Below, piece after piece: positions 39,277 through 48,387 of a DNA stretch of 64,000 nucleotides. The translations under genes and the position numbers were made by a program. Origin of the DNA: Deltaproteobacteria bacterium (GTDB taxonomy: Bacteria; Desulfobacterota; Desulfarculia; Adiutricales; Adiutricaceae); the NCBI GenBank assembly GCA_031273455.1, contig JAISRZ010000083.1:28614-92613 (forward strand), in the 5' to 3' direction. Numbering within the stretch: the stretch's first letter is position 1; each line of letters begins with the position of its first letter. The notes below the pieces were generated by a model. It was not told the DNA's origin. It saw only the letters and a program-made list of their open reading frames with translations, and did no database searches.

Positions 39277-40239
39277 ATGAATAAAGTCGACCATATCCTA
39301 GACGCCCGGAAAGTTATTCTGGAGGAAGCCCGGAGTCTAGAGACTTTAGCCCAGAGTTTGGCCGACCCCTTTAACCGGGCCTTAGAACTCATTTTAGCCG
39401 CCAAAGGCCGCGTTGCGGTCACTGGCATGGGCAAAAGCGGCCATATCGCTCGCAAGGTGGCCGCGACCTTAGCCTCCACCGGCAGCCCAGCCTATTTTAT
39501 CCATCCAGCCGAGGCTGGCCATGGGGATTTGGGCATGCTGGAGCCGCGTTTAGACGTTCTTCTGGCTTTCTCCAACTCGGGCGAGACTTTGGAGTTGGGG
39601 GCCATCTTAGAGTACGCCGCTCGCCAAGGTCTACCGGTCATTGGGGTCACCCAAAACGCCCAGAGCCGGTTGGGCCGCTACTCCGACATTGTCCTTGTCT
39701 TACCGAAAGTGGCCGAGGCTAGTCCCCTACCCTTCGCCCCGACCGTTTCCACCACCATGATGCTAGCTTTAGGCGACGCTTTGGCCATGAGCTTACTAAT
39801 AGCTCGCGGCTTTACGGTGGAGGATTTTTACCAATACCATCCCCAAGGCCAAATTGGGAGCCGCTTAATGGCGGTCAGCGATATCATGCACTCCGGCGAG
39901 GCCATGCCCCTCGCTAGCCCCGATGAGCTCATGTCCAGCGCCCTAGTCACCATGACCGGGAAGCGGTTAGGTTGCTTAGGGGTAGTGGAAAATGGGCGAT
40001 TAATTGGTATCATAACCGATGGCGACTTAAGGCGGCGGATGGGCCCAGACCTTTTAGTCAGCCCCACTAAATCCATCATGACCCGCGATCCGATCTCCTT
40101 TTCGCCGCAAACCATGGTGGCTAAAGCCCTGGCGGTGATGCGCCAGAAAGAAATCACCAACGCTTTTGTCATGGCCCCGACCGGAGAGCCTTTAGGCGTC
40201 ATTCACATCCATGACTGCCTGGCCGCCGGGGTTGGTTGA
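39277..40239 (+). CDS. kdsD: Arabinose-5-phosphate isomerase KdsD/KpsF family (SIS + CBS)
   Basis: 'RVAVTGMGKSGHIARKVAATLASTGSPAYFIHPAEAGHGDLGM', tandem CBS domains. Confidence 0.95.
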   Translation: MNKVDHILDARKVILEEARSLETLAQSLADPFNRALELILAAKGRVAVTGMGKSGHIARKVAATLASTGSPAYFIHPAEAGHGDLGMLEPRLDVLLAFSNSGETLELGAILEYAARQGLPVIGVTQNAQSRLGRYSDIVLVLPKVAEASPLPFAPTVSTTMMLALGDALAMSLLIARGFTVEDFYQYHPQGQIGSRLMAVSDIMHSGEAMPLASPDELMSSALVTMTGKRLGCLGVVENGRLIGIITDGDLRRRMGPDLLVSPTKSIMTRDPISFSPQTMVAKALAVMRQKEITNAFVMAPTGEPLGVIHIHDCLAAGVG

Positions 40240-40249
40240 TCCAAAATAA

Positions 40250-40912
40250 TTGGAGGACGTCTTGCTTCCTGTAGACGGTGGCTTTAACCCCGAATCTTCC
40301 GTTTTAATTAGCCTGTCTAGCTTAGTCTGGTGGCTAGTCTACATCTACATCTGGGTGATCATTATCCGGGTCTTAATCTCCTGGTTTCACCCCAATCGTC
40401 AGGCCCCGTTTGTGGCCTTTCTGCGGAAAGTGGCGGACCCGCCCCTAAATTTTACCCGGCGCCTTTGCCCCTTTACCTTTGGGGGGATGGATCTTTCGCC
40501 TATTATTTTGATCCTTTTTCTTCATTTTCTGGCGAATTTCCTCAAAAACTCGCTTATTACCTTAGGTATAGGCTTACCAGCCACGAAGATCATACCGGTT
40601 TTGGTGATCTGTTTACTGGGAGTGGTTAACTCTCTAGCTTGGTTCGTTTTTCTTTTGTTAGTGGCGAGGGTCATCCTCTCTTTAGTGGACCCTTCCCCCT
40701 ATAACCCCTTGGTCATGATGGTCTACGGCTTAACCGAGCCTCTTTTGGCCCCTTTAAGAGGCTTGTTCTCTAAAGGGCCAGCTGGTTTAGACGTTCGGGC
40801 CTTGGTCGCGGCTATTGGGTTATTTGTCTTTAACCAGTTTATTCTCTTGAAGCTATTAGGCGTGGCCAACGCTTGGTATTTAAGTCGGCCCGTAACCGCG
40901 TCGATTTTCTAA
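40250..40912 (+). CDS. YggT family membrane protein
   Basis: Two copies of 'iiRVLISWFhP...P....L...tdPpL.p.R' type segments; alternative start TTG likely. Confidence 0.85.
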   Translation: MEDVLLPVDGGFNPESSVLISLSSLVWWLVYIYIWVIIIRVLISWFHPNRQAPFVAFLRKVADPPLNFTRRLCPFTFGGMDLSPIILILFLHFLANFLKNSLITLGIGLPATKIIPVLVICLLGVVNSLAWFVFLLLVARVILSLVDPSPYNPLVMMVYGLTEPLLAPLRGLFSKGPAGLDVRALVAAIGLFVFNQFILLKLLGVANAWYLSRPVTASIF

Positions 40913-40918
40913 ATAACC

Positions 40919-41233
40919 ATGGCTGAGGCCCCTTTAGCCACCCGTTTAAAGGTCTTAGCCACGCCGCGCTCCTCTATGGACCGGCTATTGGGCTTTCAAG
41001 CGGACGAGGTCAAGATTAGCCTGGCCGCCCCGCCCGTGGAGGGGGCGGCTAATGAGGCTTTAGAGAAGTTTCTAGCCCGTCTGTTGGGCTTAAAAACCGC
41101 CGCGGTTAAGGTCCTCTCTGGTCAAGCCAGTCGCCATAAAATCGTTTTGATTGAGGGGTTGGCCCCAGAGGAGACCAGCTCGCGTCTAACGGCCCTTCTC
41201 CCCAAACCCAAAGTCCCCCCCAAAGCCGTTTAG
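40919..41233 (+). CDS. YggU/DUF167 family protein
   Basis: 'VLATPRSSMDRLLGF..DEVKISLAAPPVEGAANEALEKFLARLLGL...VKVLSGQASRHKIVLIEG'. Confidence 0.92.
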   Translation: MAEAPLATRLKVLATPRSSMDRLLGFQADEVKISLAAPPVEGAANEALEKFLARLLGLKTAAVKVLSGQASRHKIVLIEGLAPEETSSRLTALLPKPKVPPKAV

Positions 41234-42156
41234 GTTAACGCCGCCCGAGCCATCTTCTCGTCCTCGCCTAGTTGCCGCACTAAGCTTTTGACCGAGTCAA
41301 ACCGGATCATCCCCCGTAACCTAGCTATAAAAGCTATTTCCAGCTTTTCGCCATAAAAGTCCCGAGCGTAGTCAAAGATAAAGGTTTCCACCGTTAAAGT
41401 CTGGGACACGAAGGTGGGGTTGTGGCCGATACTGGTCATGCCAAACAGCCGCTCTTGGCCTAAGGTGGCTTCCACGGCGTAAACCCCAGGGCCAGGAATG
41501 AGCTGGGGGACCTCGCCCAGGTTGGCGGTCGGGAACCCTAAACTACGACCCCGAGCTTGACCAGAGACCACCACCCCGGAAATACTGTAGGGTCGGCCTA
41601 AGATACTGGCGGCCTCTTTCACTAACCCCACTTTAATGAGCCCTCTAATATGCGAGCTAGAGTAAGTCTCTTCCCTGGGCCCCCGAACCTCGCTAATGGG
41701 TCGAACTTTAACTGGCGCGGCTAAAGCCCCGCCCCACTTTTTAATAAGGTCTAGGTTCCCTTCGGCCCCACGACCAAAATGGAAGTCTGGACCCATAAAG
41801 ACTTCTATGAGCTTGGCTCTTTTAGCGAGGATATCGTTTAAAAAATCCAAGGCCCGTAAGTCGCTCATGGCCTGGTCAAAGCGAAGACGGCCTATAGCCC
41901 CTAAGCCTAAGGTCTCTAAAAGACGGGCTTTTTGCTCAAAAGTGGTGAGGATTTCGGGAGCCCCAGCTGGGGAAAGGACGACCAATGGGTGTGGCTCAAA
42001 GGTTAAAACTAAAGAAGTGGCGTCCTTAGCCTTAGCTCGGTCGATGACCTGGCGGATAAGAGCCTGATGCCCTAAATGGAGGCCGTCAAAGACCCCAATG
42101 GTGAGGACAGTCCGGCCTAAGGGCTCAGAAGCCAACCAGTCATTGATTATTAGCAT
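41230..42156 (-). CDS. ribF: Bifunctional riboflavin kinase/FAD synthetase
   Basis: 'VLTIGVFDGLHLGHQALI', 'SSSHIRGLIKVGLVKEA', 'GRSLGFPTANL', 'GVYAVEA'. Confidence 0.95.
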   Translation of the reverse strand: MLIINDWLASEPLGRTVLTIGVFDGLHLGHQALIRQVIDRAKAKDATSLVLTFEPHPLVVLSPAGAPEILTTFEQKARLLETLGLGAIGRLRFDQAMSDLRALDFLNDILAKRAKLIEVFMGPDFHFGRGAEGNLDLIKKWGGALAAPVKVRPISEVRGPREETYSSSHIRGLIKVGLVKEAASILGRPYSISGVVVSGQARGRSLGFPTANLGEVPQLIPGPGVYAVEATLGQERLFGMTSIGHNPTFVSQTLTVETFIFDYARDFYGEKLEIAFIARLRGMIRFDSVKSLVRQLGEDEKMARAALT

Positions 42157-42521
42157 TTAGCCTTCGCTCTTTCGCCGGGTCAAGCGTTAGACCCATTAAA
42201 TAACGTTGGGAAAACTGGCCAAGCGCCCTATCCCCATAATAACTAGGGACTATAAGGCGGTTCGGGAAACGATTCAATCATAATGGATTTAAAGTTTTTT
42301 TTCAATAACCGTTATTCTCAAAGATTAAAGGTTGGTCGCGGTCAATTGAAAAAATGATTACTTTAGGCTAAATAGATAAATAAAAGTGGATTATTAATTT
42401 TTAGACAGAATTGATATTCAAGCGGTTCAGGAGACGAAGGTTATAATGGCGTTAAGAACTTGAGGGACAAAGAAGCGGACGAAAGAATGGCGAGAAAACC
42501 CTCTCAAAGTTAATAGTCATA

Positions 42522-43247
42522 TCAATTTGGATACAATCTTCGCGGTATAAAGAATTTTTTTTCGGTAAATTCAACTTGAACTTGACAACGCGGCACTCGA
42601 ATTAGGCTAAAAAAAATTAATTTAGCGCATTCATAGTGATTACCATTTTCATCACCAAGTATATAATTAAAACTGTCGACTCCGTACATGCTTCGGTAGG
42701 CATTTGCCCTGTCCCAGATACCAGCGAAACAGCAATTGATGATTTGATAATCAGTTGGAGGCTCATCAACGATTTGGAGCAAATCTCCTCAACATTCTGC
42801 TGAAAGTTTTTCCGTAGTATCTCAAGAAATTCCTTCTCCATCAAGAAAAACCATAGCGGTTCCTCCGCCAGTTTCGGTTAATACAGGAATTAAATCAATG
42901 GCCACAAAAAACAAGTCGAGTCCGAACATTGACAACGATCGCTGTAGGTAGTCTGAGAGATTAATCGCCAGCTTTTTAGTATGGTTTAATAGAAAACCCG
43001 AATACAAGACGCTACGATTTTTATCACAGTTAAAATATTCCATTGCCTTATTATAAATATTGATTGAACGCCAACACTTGTAATTTTCCCGTAAAAATTG
43101 TAATTTCACGGAACTATCCTCATCTGATACATCAATGTCAGGAAGAAAATCATCGTTCTTTATATAATCGGATATACCAAGCAAATCTGACGTTTCTGAG
43201 AAATCTTTCAAACCGTCTTCTTGAATGGCATATTGACCGAACCACAT
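42522..43247 (-). pseudogene. Hypothetical protein gene interrupted by two in-frame TGA codons
   Basis: ORFs 42822-43247 and 42522-42782 are in the same frame; '...MVFLDGEGIS*DTTEKLSAEC*GDLLQIVDEPPTDYQIINCCFAG...'. Confidence 0.65.
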
Positions 43248-43430
43248 GACCCGATATGGCTTCTGACGTAAAAGATAGTGAGCGCAGACGACAGCACCAC
43301 TGAATGAACCTTTTTCTTCTCATGCGGTCCCGTAATTTCCCTTGACATAGCGCCATTTTAACGGTGTTTTTGACGGTAGCCAAGATAAAAATCGAAGACG
43401 AGTTTATACGCGTTGAAACTCTCGTGCGCC

Positions 43431-43832
43431 CTACTGAGGCTTATTCGCGTCCGCCGGTGACAAACGCGACCGAATCCACTCAACGATGTCCTTATAATCA
43501 AGCGACCCGTCAGCTACAGCGAGCCCGAGAGCCACAAGTTCCTTCCGCGTGTACGAAATCACGACATCATTGAGCCGCAGAATTGTGAGAAGCGCGGCAA
43601 CGGCGACACGCTTGTTACCGTCAACAAACGGGTGATTGGCGCAGACGCAGAATGCTAGGCGCGCGGCCTTTTCGATAACGCCGGGATAAAGATCCTCGCC
43701 ATCGAACGTTTGACAGCAATTCAGAACGGCGGATTCCAAAATCCCCATGTTGAGCAGACCGCCGTTCCCCCCCGTCGCCGCAATCAGTTTTGAGTGTAAC
43801 GTGATAATTTCACCAACGGTCAAAAAGATCAC
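43431..43832 (-). CDS. doc: Death-on-curing toxin Doc (Fic fold)
   Basis: 'HPFVDGNKRVAVAALLTIL' Fic/Doc motif; partner antitoxin overlaps by 4 nt. Confidence 0.9.
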   Translation of the reverse strand: MIFLTVGEIITLHSKLIAATGGNGGLLNMGILESAVLNCCQTFDGEDLYPGVIEKAARLAFCVCANHPFVDGNKRVAVAALLTILRLNDVVISYTRKELVALGLAVADGSLDYKDIVEWIRSRLSPADANKPQ

Positions 43833-44080
43833 CGCGCAAGTTCCCTCAACGCTTCAATATTTTCGGCGATTACATTATCTACCGCCGCGCCGATAAATTT
43901 CTGTCGGGCGGTTTGTATCTCATCGTAATCAGAAAAACTTAAAACCATGTAGCGCGGCTTGTCATTTTTGAGAATCACGGCCATGCCGTTCTCGTCAACG
44001 AGCCGCGTGACTTTTGAGAAGTTTTGGCTGGCTTCGGCCATCGGCACAAGCAAATTGGTATCAAGCGTCATTCGAACCAC
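43829..44080 (-). CDS. phd: Phd/YefM-type antitoxin
   Basis: 'VPMAEASQNFSKVTRLVDENGMAVILKNDKPRYMVLSFSDYDEI'. Confidence 0.88.
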   Translation of the reverse strand: MVRMTLDTNLLVPMAEASQNFSKVTRLVDENGMAVILKNDKPRYMVLSFSDYDEIQTARQKFIGAAVDNVIAENIEALRELAR

Positions 44081-44389
44081 CTCGCATTTTGAAAATCACA
44101 CGGAGGGCAAACTTAATTCTGGTTACCGTCTAAAATCATCACACATCTTAACATAGGATCAAATCACCCTATAATTTTGACCTAAGTTAAACAGGCGTTT
44201 TTATAACATGCCGATTTTACTAACACAAATTAATATCCGTTCAGGAACTGGTTGTCTATCGGCGCCTTAACCATCAAGCTTTTGATTGTTTCCCGAGGTT
44301 GACAACCATACAGTCACCGGGACTTCTAGCCTAATGTCCCTAAAGCTCTATTATACTAAAATCACTTCATAGTCGTCAGGGAACTAGCT

Positions 44390-44423
44390 AGGACAAAAGC
44401 GTCAAATTTTTTTGATGTTATTT
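44390..44423 (+). mobile_element. Solo end of the same IS as 16268-18124
   Basis: aggacaaaagcgtcaaatttttttgatgttattt, 33/34 identical to 16269-16302. Confidence 0.75.
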
Positions 44424-45382
44424 ACCGTGAAATATACTCTTCAACTTGGCGTTTAAAACATTGATTTAAAGACAGATTTATAAATACTTGATTGTTAAAA
44501 ACCAGTGAATACGATATATATTATTATATTATCGTTTTTGGATCAAAAACCATAAAAATACAATCCATTAGCCGCAGTTGTCCGCTGACTTAATAATACC
44601 CATTTGTACTAACTGGTTAAGAACCTGGTTAGGATATACTACGGTTACGTTTTTTTTGCGCTTTTTGATGGGTTTACTGCGGTTTGCGGTGTCAGACTAT
44701 GTCATTGGGGTGTCTTTTCCCTTTGGTGGCTCAATGTCAGGTTGGCTCGCGACCGCCGTAGCCTTCCTTTTTATCGTCCTTCCTTCCGGTTTTAATATTT
44801 GGTATTTCGCCAAGGTTTTGAACCAACGAGAACCGTTCTTTTTGACCATACGCTCCTCGTAGTTGACTGTCGAGCTTTATATGGCTCCTTATCTCTTAGA
44901 AAAGCGTAAGCGATGCTAAAGAATTTTATGCGCTATAGCCACAATCGATCTCTGGTATCCTACTCTTGGCGTGACTTTTGTCGGTTAGCGAATTTGATAT
45001 AAGCTAAAATATCAAGCGCACAAAAGGTGCCAAGTCGGTGGCATGTATTTAGTGGTAAAAATTACATTTTGGATCTAAATTATTTTCTCAACGAAGGTCG
45101 GCGGTATCGGCGGAGAATGGCTCGGGGCTTCAGGTTTCGTGGGCTAAAATAGAATTCCCCGCGCTTGTAAATCTTCGAAGGAACTTGAGGTTCGCTACTT
45201 TTTAGCTCAAGACGAGGGGTGGCACCTGACGCTTTCATGATGGCCGATCCCCCTAAAAAAGGGATCACATGGCACACACTTATGGCACAGAGCCAAAAAA
45301 AGGGCCTATTGGCAACCTCAGCCAGCCATCGGAACCGAAAATCCTAAGTAATTGTAATCACTTAACTTTTTAAATTTTAAAA

Positions 45383-45469
45383 TGGTGCCGAAGGGGAGAT
45401 TTGAACTCCCACGAGGTTGCCCCCACTAGACCCTGAACCTAGCGTGTCTACCAATTCCACCACTTCGGC
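45383..45469 (-). tRNA. tRNA-Leu (CAG)
   Basis: Reverse complement GCCGAAG...GGTTCAGGGTCT...GGAGTTCAAATCTCC...CTTCGGCACCA; anticodon CAG. Confidence 0.93.
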
Positions 45470-46315
45470 GTATCTATGACCTGTTGAACTCAACCCTGGC
45501 TATAACGGTTTTGGTTGAAATTTTAGCCATTATAAGGGGCCAATGGTGGTTTGTCAAGAAATATCCTTTGAGCGAAATAACGCTCAATATATAGCAATAT
45601 GGTATTTACTCACTAATACTGTATTTTTTATCGTTAAATTAGCTTCGAAGCTTCTGGACTATAAAAATATTTCCTTTGGGTGACAACTTCGAGTTAAAAC
45701 TATTTTAATATTACATTGCTTTTGACTTAATAGGTATTAGCAATTTAAAGATAGCTAAATAATATGAAAATATCGTTTAAAGTATTTTCGCTAGTCCAGT
45801 TTTTTATTAGTGTATCAATCTACTTTTTAGTCGCTCATTGTTCCTCTTAAAAACCAATATTTTCCCAGCATGGCTCAGTCTAGCTAGCGTTTTTGGGCTA
45901 CAGGACCAATGGGGGTATTTTCGAGTTTTAGCGACCAAACGTCCGGTTCCAATCCCGTTTAAATTCATGAGAATGGCCAGCCCAATTTACATCAGTTAGT
46001 TAGCGCAATTAAAGATAAAAAAACAAATATTATTCTAAAAGCACTAACAAACCCCTGGAATTATTTTACAGCCGGGCGGTGGATCCCCTAACCTATCTTT
46101 GACTAACTAATAATAATTAGTGATCTGAGCGGTTTTGGAGTATGATTAAATTTACCGCTATTCTCCCTCTGGCCTTTAAGTTGACAAAAGCCTTAATGGG
46201 CTTGGGCCCCTAACGGCTTAATTCCTATAGTTATTTTGGCTCTAATACTTTTTCGGTCAACTGTTAAGGCCTTTTGACGGTTGACCTTTTACCCATCTGT
46301 AAGGAGACAGCGATT

Positions 46316-47164
46316 ATGGGCCTTCGCGAAGTTATTAACACCGTTAAAGGTCATCCGACCGTGGATGGGGCCGGAGTTAAGCTGGTCCGGGTTCTCGGCC
46401 TTAGCACCGTGGCCGATTACGATCCGTTCTTAATGTTGGATTCCTTTGACTCCCATAATTCCGCGGATTTTATCCAGGGGTTCCCCTTCCATCCCCACCG
46501 CGGCATTGAGACTATCACCTATCTACTGGAAGGGCGCATGGAACACCAGGATAGTTTAGGCCACAAAGGATTAATTGGGTCCGGGGAAAGCCAGTGGATG
46601 ACCGCGGGCAGTGGGATAATGCACCAGGAGCTACCCGAGGATGGCCCGTGGATGCTGGGTCTCCAGATCTGGCTCAACCTTCCGAAAGCCGAGAAAATGA
46701 CTCCCCCGGTCTACTTTGACATTAAAAAGGACATGATACCTTTAGTCAAAACGGATTTTGGCGAGGTCCGGGTGGTGGCGGGCCGCTATGGGGACACGGA
46801 AGGGGTTAAACCGCCCCATGTCCCGGCCACCTTGATTGATTTCTTGGTGAAAGCCGGTCAGACCACCACCATCCCCACTAAAAAAGGGGAAACGGTCTTT
46901 ATATTTTTGATTTTGGGAGGGGCCACGGTCTTGGGCAAGAAATATCCGGCGAAAACCGCCGTTCTTTTTGGCCCGGGCGATGAGATCGAAGTCACCGCCA
47001 CTGGCCCCGAGGACTTAAGGTTTCTGTTCTTCCAAGGCCCGCCGCTAAAAGAACCCGTGGCCTGGGGCGGCCCCATCGTCATGAACACCAAAGACGAGTT
47101 GCGTTTAGCTTTTGAGGAGTTGGAGGACAACACCTTTATTAAACATAAGCCCGTTGACGCTTAA
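46316..47164 (+). CDS. Pirin family protein
   Basis: 'DPFLMLDSFDSHNSADFIQGFPFHPHRGIETITYLLEGRMEHQDSLGHKGLIGSGESQWMTAGSGIMHQE'. Confidence 0.95.
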   Translation: MGLREVINTVKGHPTVDGAGVKLVRVLGLSTVADYDPFLMLDSFDSHNSADFIQGFPFHPHRGIETITYLLEGRMEHQDSLGHKGLIGSGESQWMTAGSGIMHQELPEDGPWMLGLQIWLNLPKAEKMTPPVYFDIKKDMIPLVKTDFGEVRVVAGRYGDTEGVKPPHVPATLIDFLVKAGQTTTIPTKKGETVFIFLILGGATVLGKKYPAKTAVLFGPGDEIEVTATGPEDLRFLFFQGPPLKEPVAWGGPIVMNTKDELRLAFEELEDNTFIKHKPVDA

Positions 47165-47208
47165 AAGTCTTGAGCCCCTTTAAAAGGGTTAAAGGCTTAT
47201 GGCCATCT

Positions 47209-47250
47209 CGCCTCTTTCCGTCTTTAAGGCGATGGAAAGAGGCGTTTTTT
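47209..47250 (+). terminator. Rho-independent terminator after pirin gene
   Basis: cgcctctttcc...ggaaagaggcg followed by tttttt. Confidence 0.8.
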
Positions 47251-47344
47251 GGGGAGCGTTTTGGTTTTGGCCTTAGAAATATAGGTTAGGAAACGCGGGT
47301 TGTTTCGCTAAACTACCAAATTTTTAAGTTTTAACTATTGCGGA

Positions 47345-47693
47345 TTATTTAATTAGGATACAAATTGGATGGCTTGAGCCTCTCCCCGCTCCGCGGCTTT
47401 CTCGAACCATTCCACGGCCATGACGAAGTCCTTGGGAACAACCTGGCCATTGACGTAACTTACCCCTAGAACTCGCTGGGCGGCTGGTAACCTTGCTCCA
47501 CGGCTTTCTCGAACCATTCCTCGGCCTTGACAAGGTTCTTGGGAACACCCTGTCCATTCGAGTAACATGCCCTTAGAGCGCCCTGGGCCGCGGCGTAACC
47601 TTGCTCCGCGGCTTTCTCGAACAATTCAATGGTCTTGACAAAGTTCTTGGGAACGTCACGGCCATTGGCGTAACAGGCCCCTAGATTGTACAA
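47345..47693 (-). pseudogene. Sel1-repeat gene fragment, frameshifted
   Basis: Sel1 repeats split over frames: 'YNLGACYANGRDVPKNFVKTIELFEKAAEQG...' and '...LGVSYVNGQVVPKDFVMAVEWFEKAAERGEAQAIQFVS*'. Confidence 0.85.
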
Positions 47694-47792
47694 GGCCGAT
47701 GCGTGACCTTAAAAAAACTAAGGACTTTGCTTTGAAATTATATTAAATCAGCGGCTATAATGCCGTTGATATTCATTCACCATTGGAGGTAA

Positions 47793-47993
47793 TTGATAAT
47801 GAGTAAAAAAACCGCAAGTGATGATTGGATTGATAAGGTTCGTATAGATATCTACGAAAAAACAAAAAATATGTCGCTAGAAGAATTTCAGGAATATTTT
47901 AGAAGAAGTGGGGAAGAAGTAGCAAGAAAGTATGGTTTTACTATTGTGGAATCTTTAGATTCTAAGGGTAACGATTATGATCATGCTAAATAG
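47793..47993 (+). CDS. Antitoxin-like small protein, paralog of 29404-29598, no adjacent toxin
   Basis: 'DDWIDKVRIDIYEKTKNMSLEEFQEYFRRSGEEVARKYGFTIVESLDSKG'. Confidence 0.6.
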   Translation: MIMSKKTASDDWIDKVRIDIYEKTKNMSLEEFQEYFRRSGEEVARKYGFTIVESLDSKGNDYDHAK

Positions 47994-48387
47994 TATTTCT
48001 GTGTCATACTTACCAAGGCCCTCTGGGCCTTTAACGTACATTGGGGTTTCGTTACTCAACAACTTGGAACGACCTTCATAAACTACGCCGCGCTATGGTT
48101 AGACCTGGCGAAGAATCGCTATCTGGAACCGTTTAAGTGGACGAAGGCTATTTTGGCGGTCTTACGGAAGGCTCTCCGGGTCGTTCGGCCACTCAAAACA
48201 AAGCCTTGCTCGCGCCTTGGCCGTAGAAATTAAAGGGCCAACCATAGGACGCGCAAGATTGAGGCGAATTCAGTCGTCTTCCAAGGCTTACCGGCGCAAG
48301 TCGCTGACTCCAATATTTTAACCTTTAGGTTATTTCTAACCTTAGATTTGAACTTTAAACTTCGCTAAACTACCAAATTTTTAAGTT

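Noticed and set aside
42780-42830. Selenocysteine insertion at the two in-frame UGAs
   Set aside because: No redox-motif context, no recognisable SECIS hairpin by eye, and decayed neighbourhood favours a pseudogene
44578-44862. ORF encoding a hydrophobic 94-aa peptide near the solo IS end
   Set aside because: No recognisable family or clear start context; the opposite strand looks equally like a degraded coding relic
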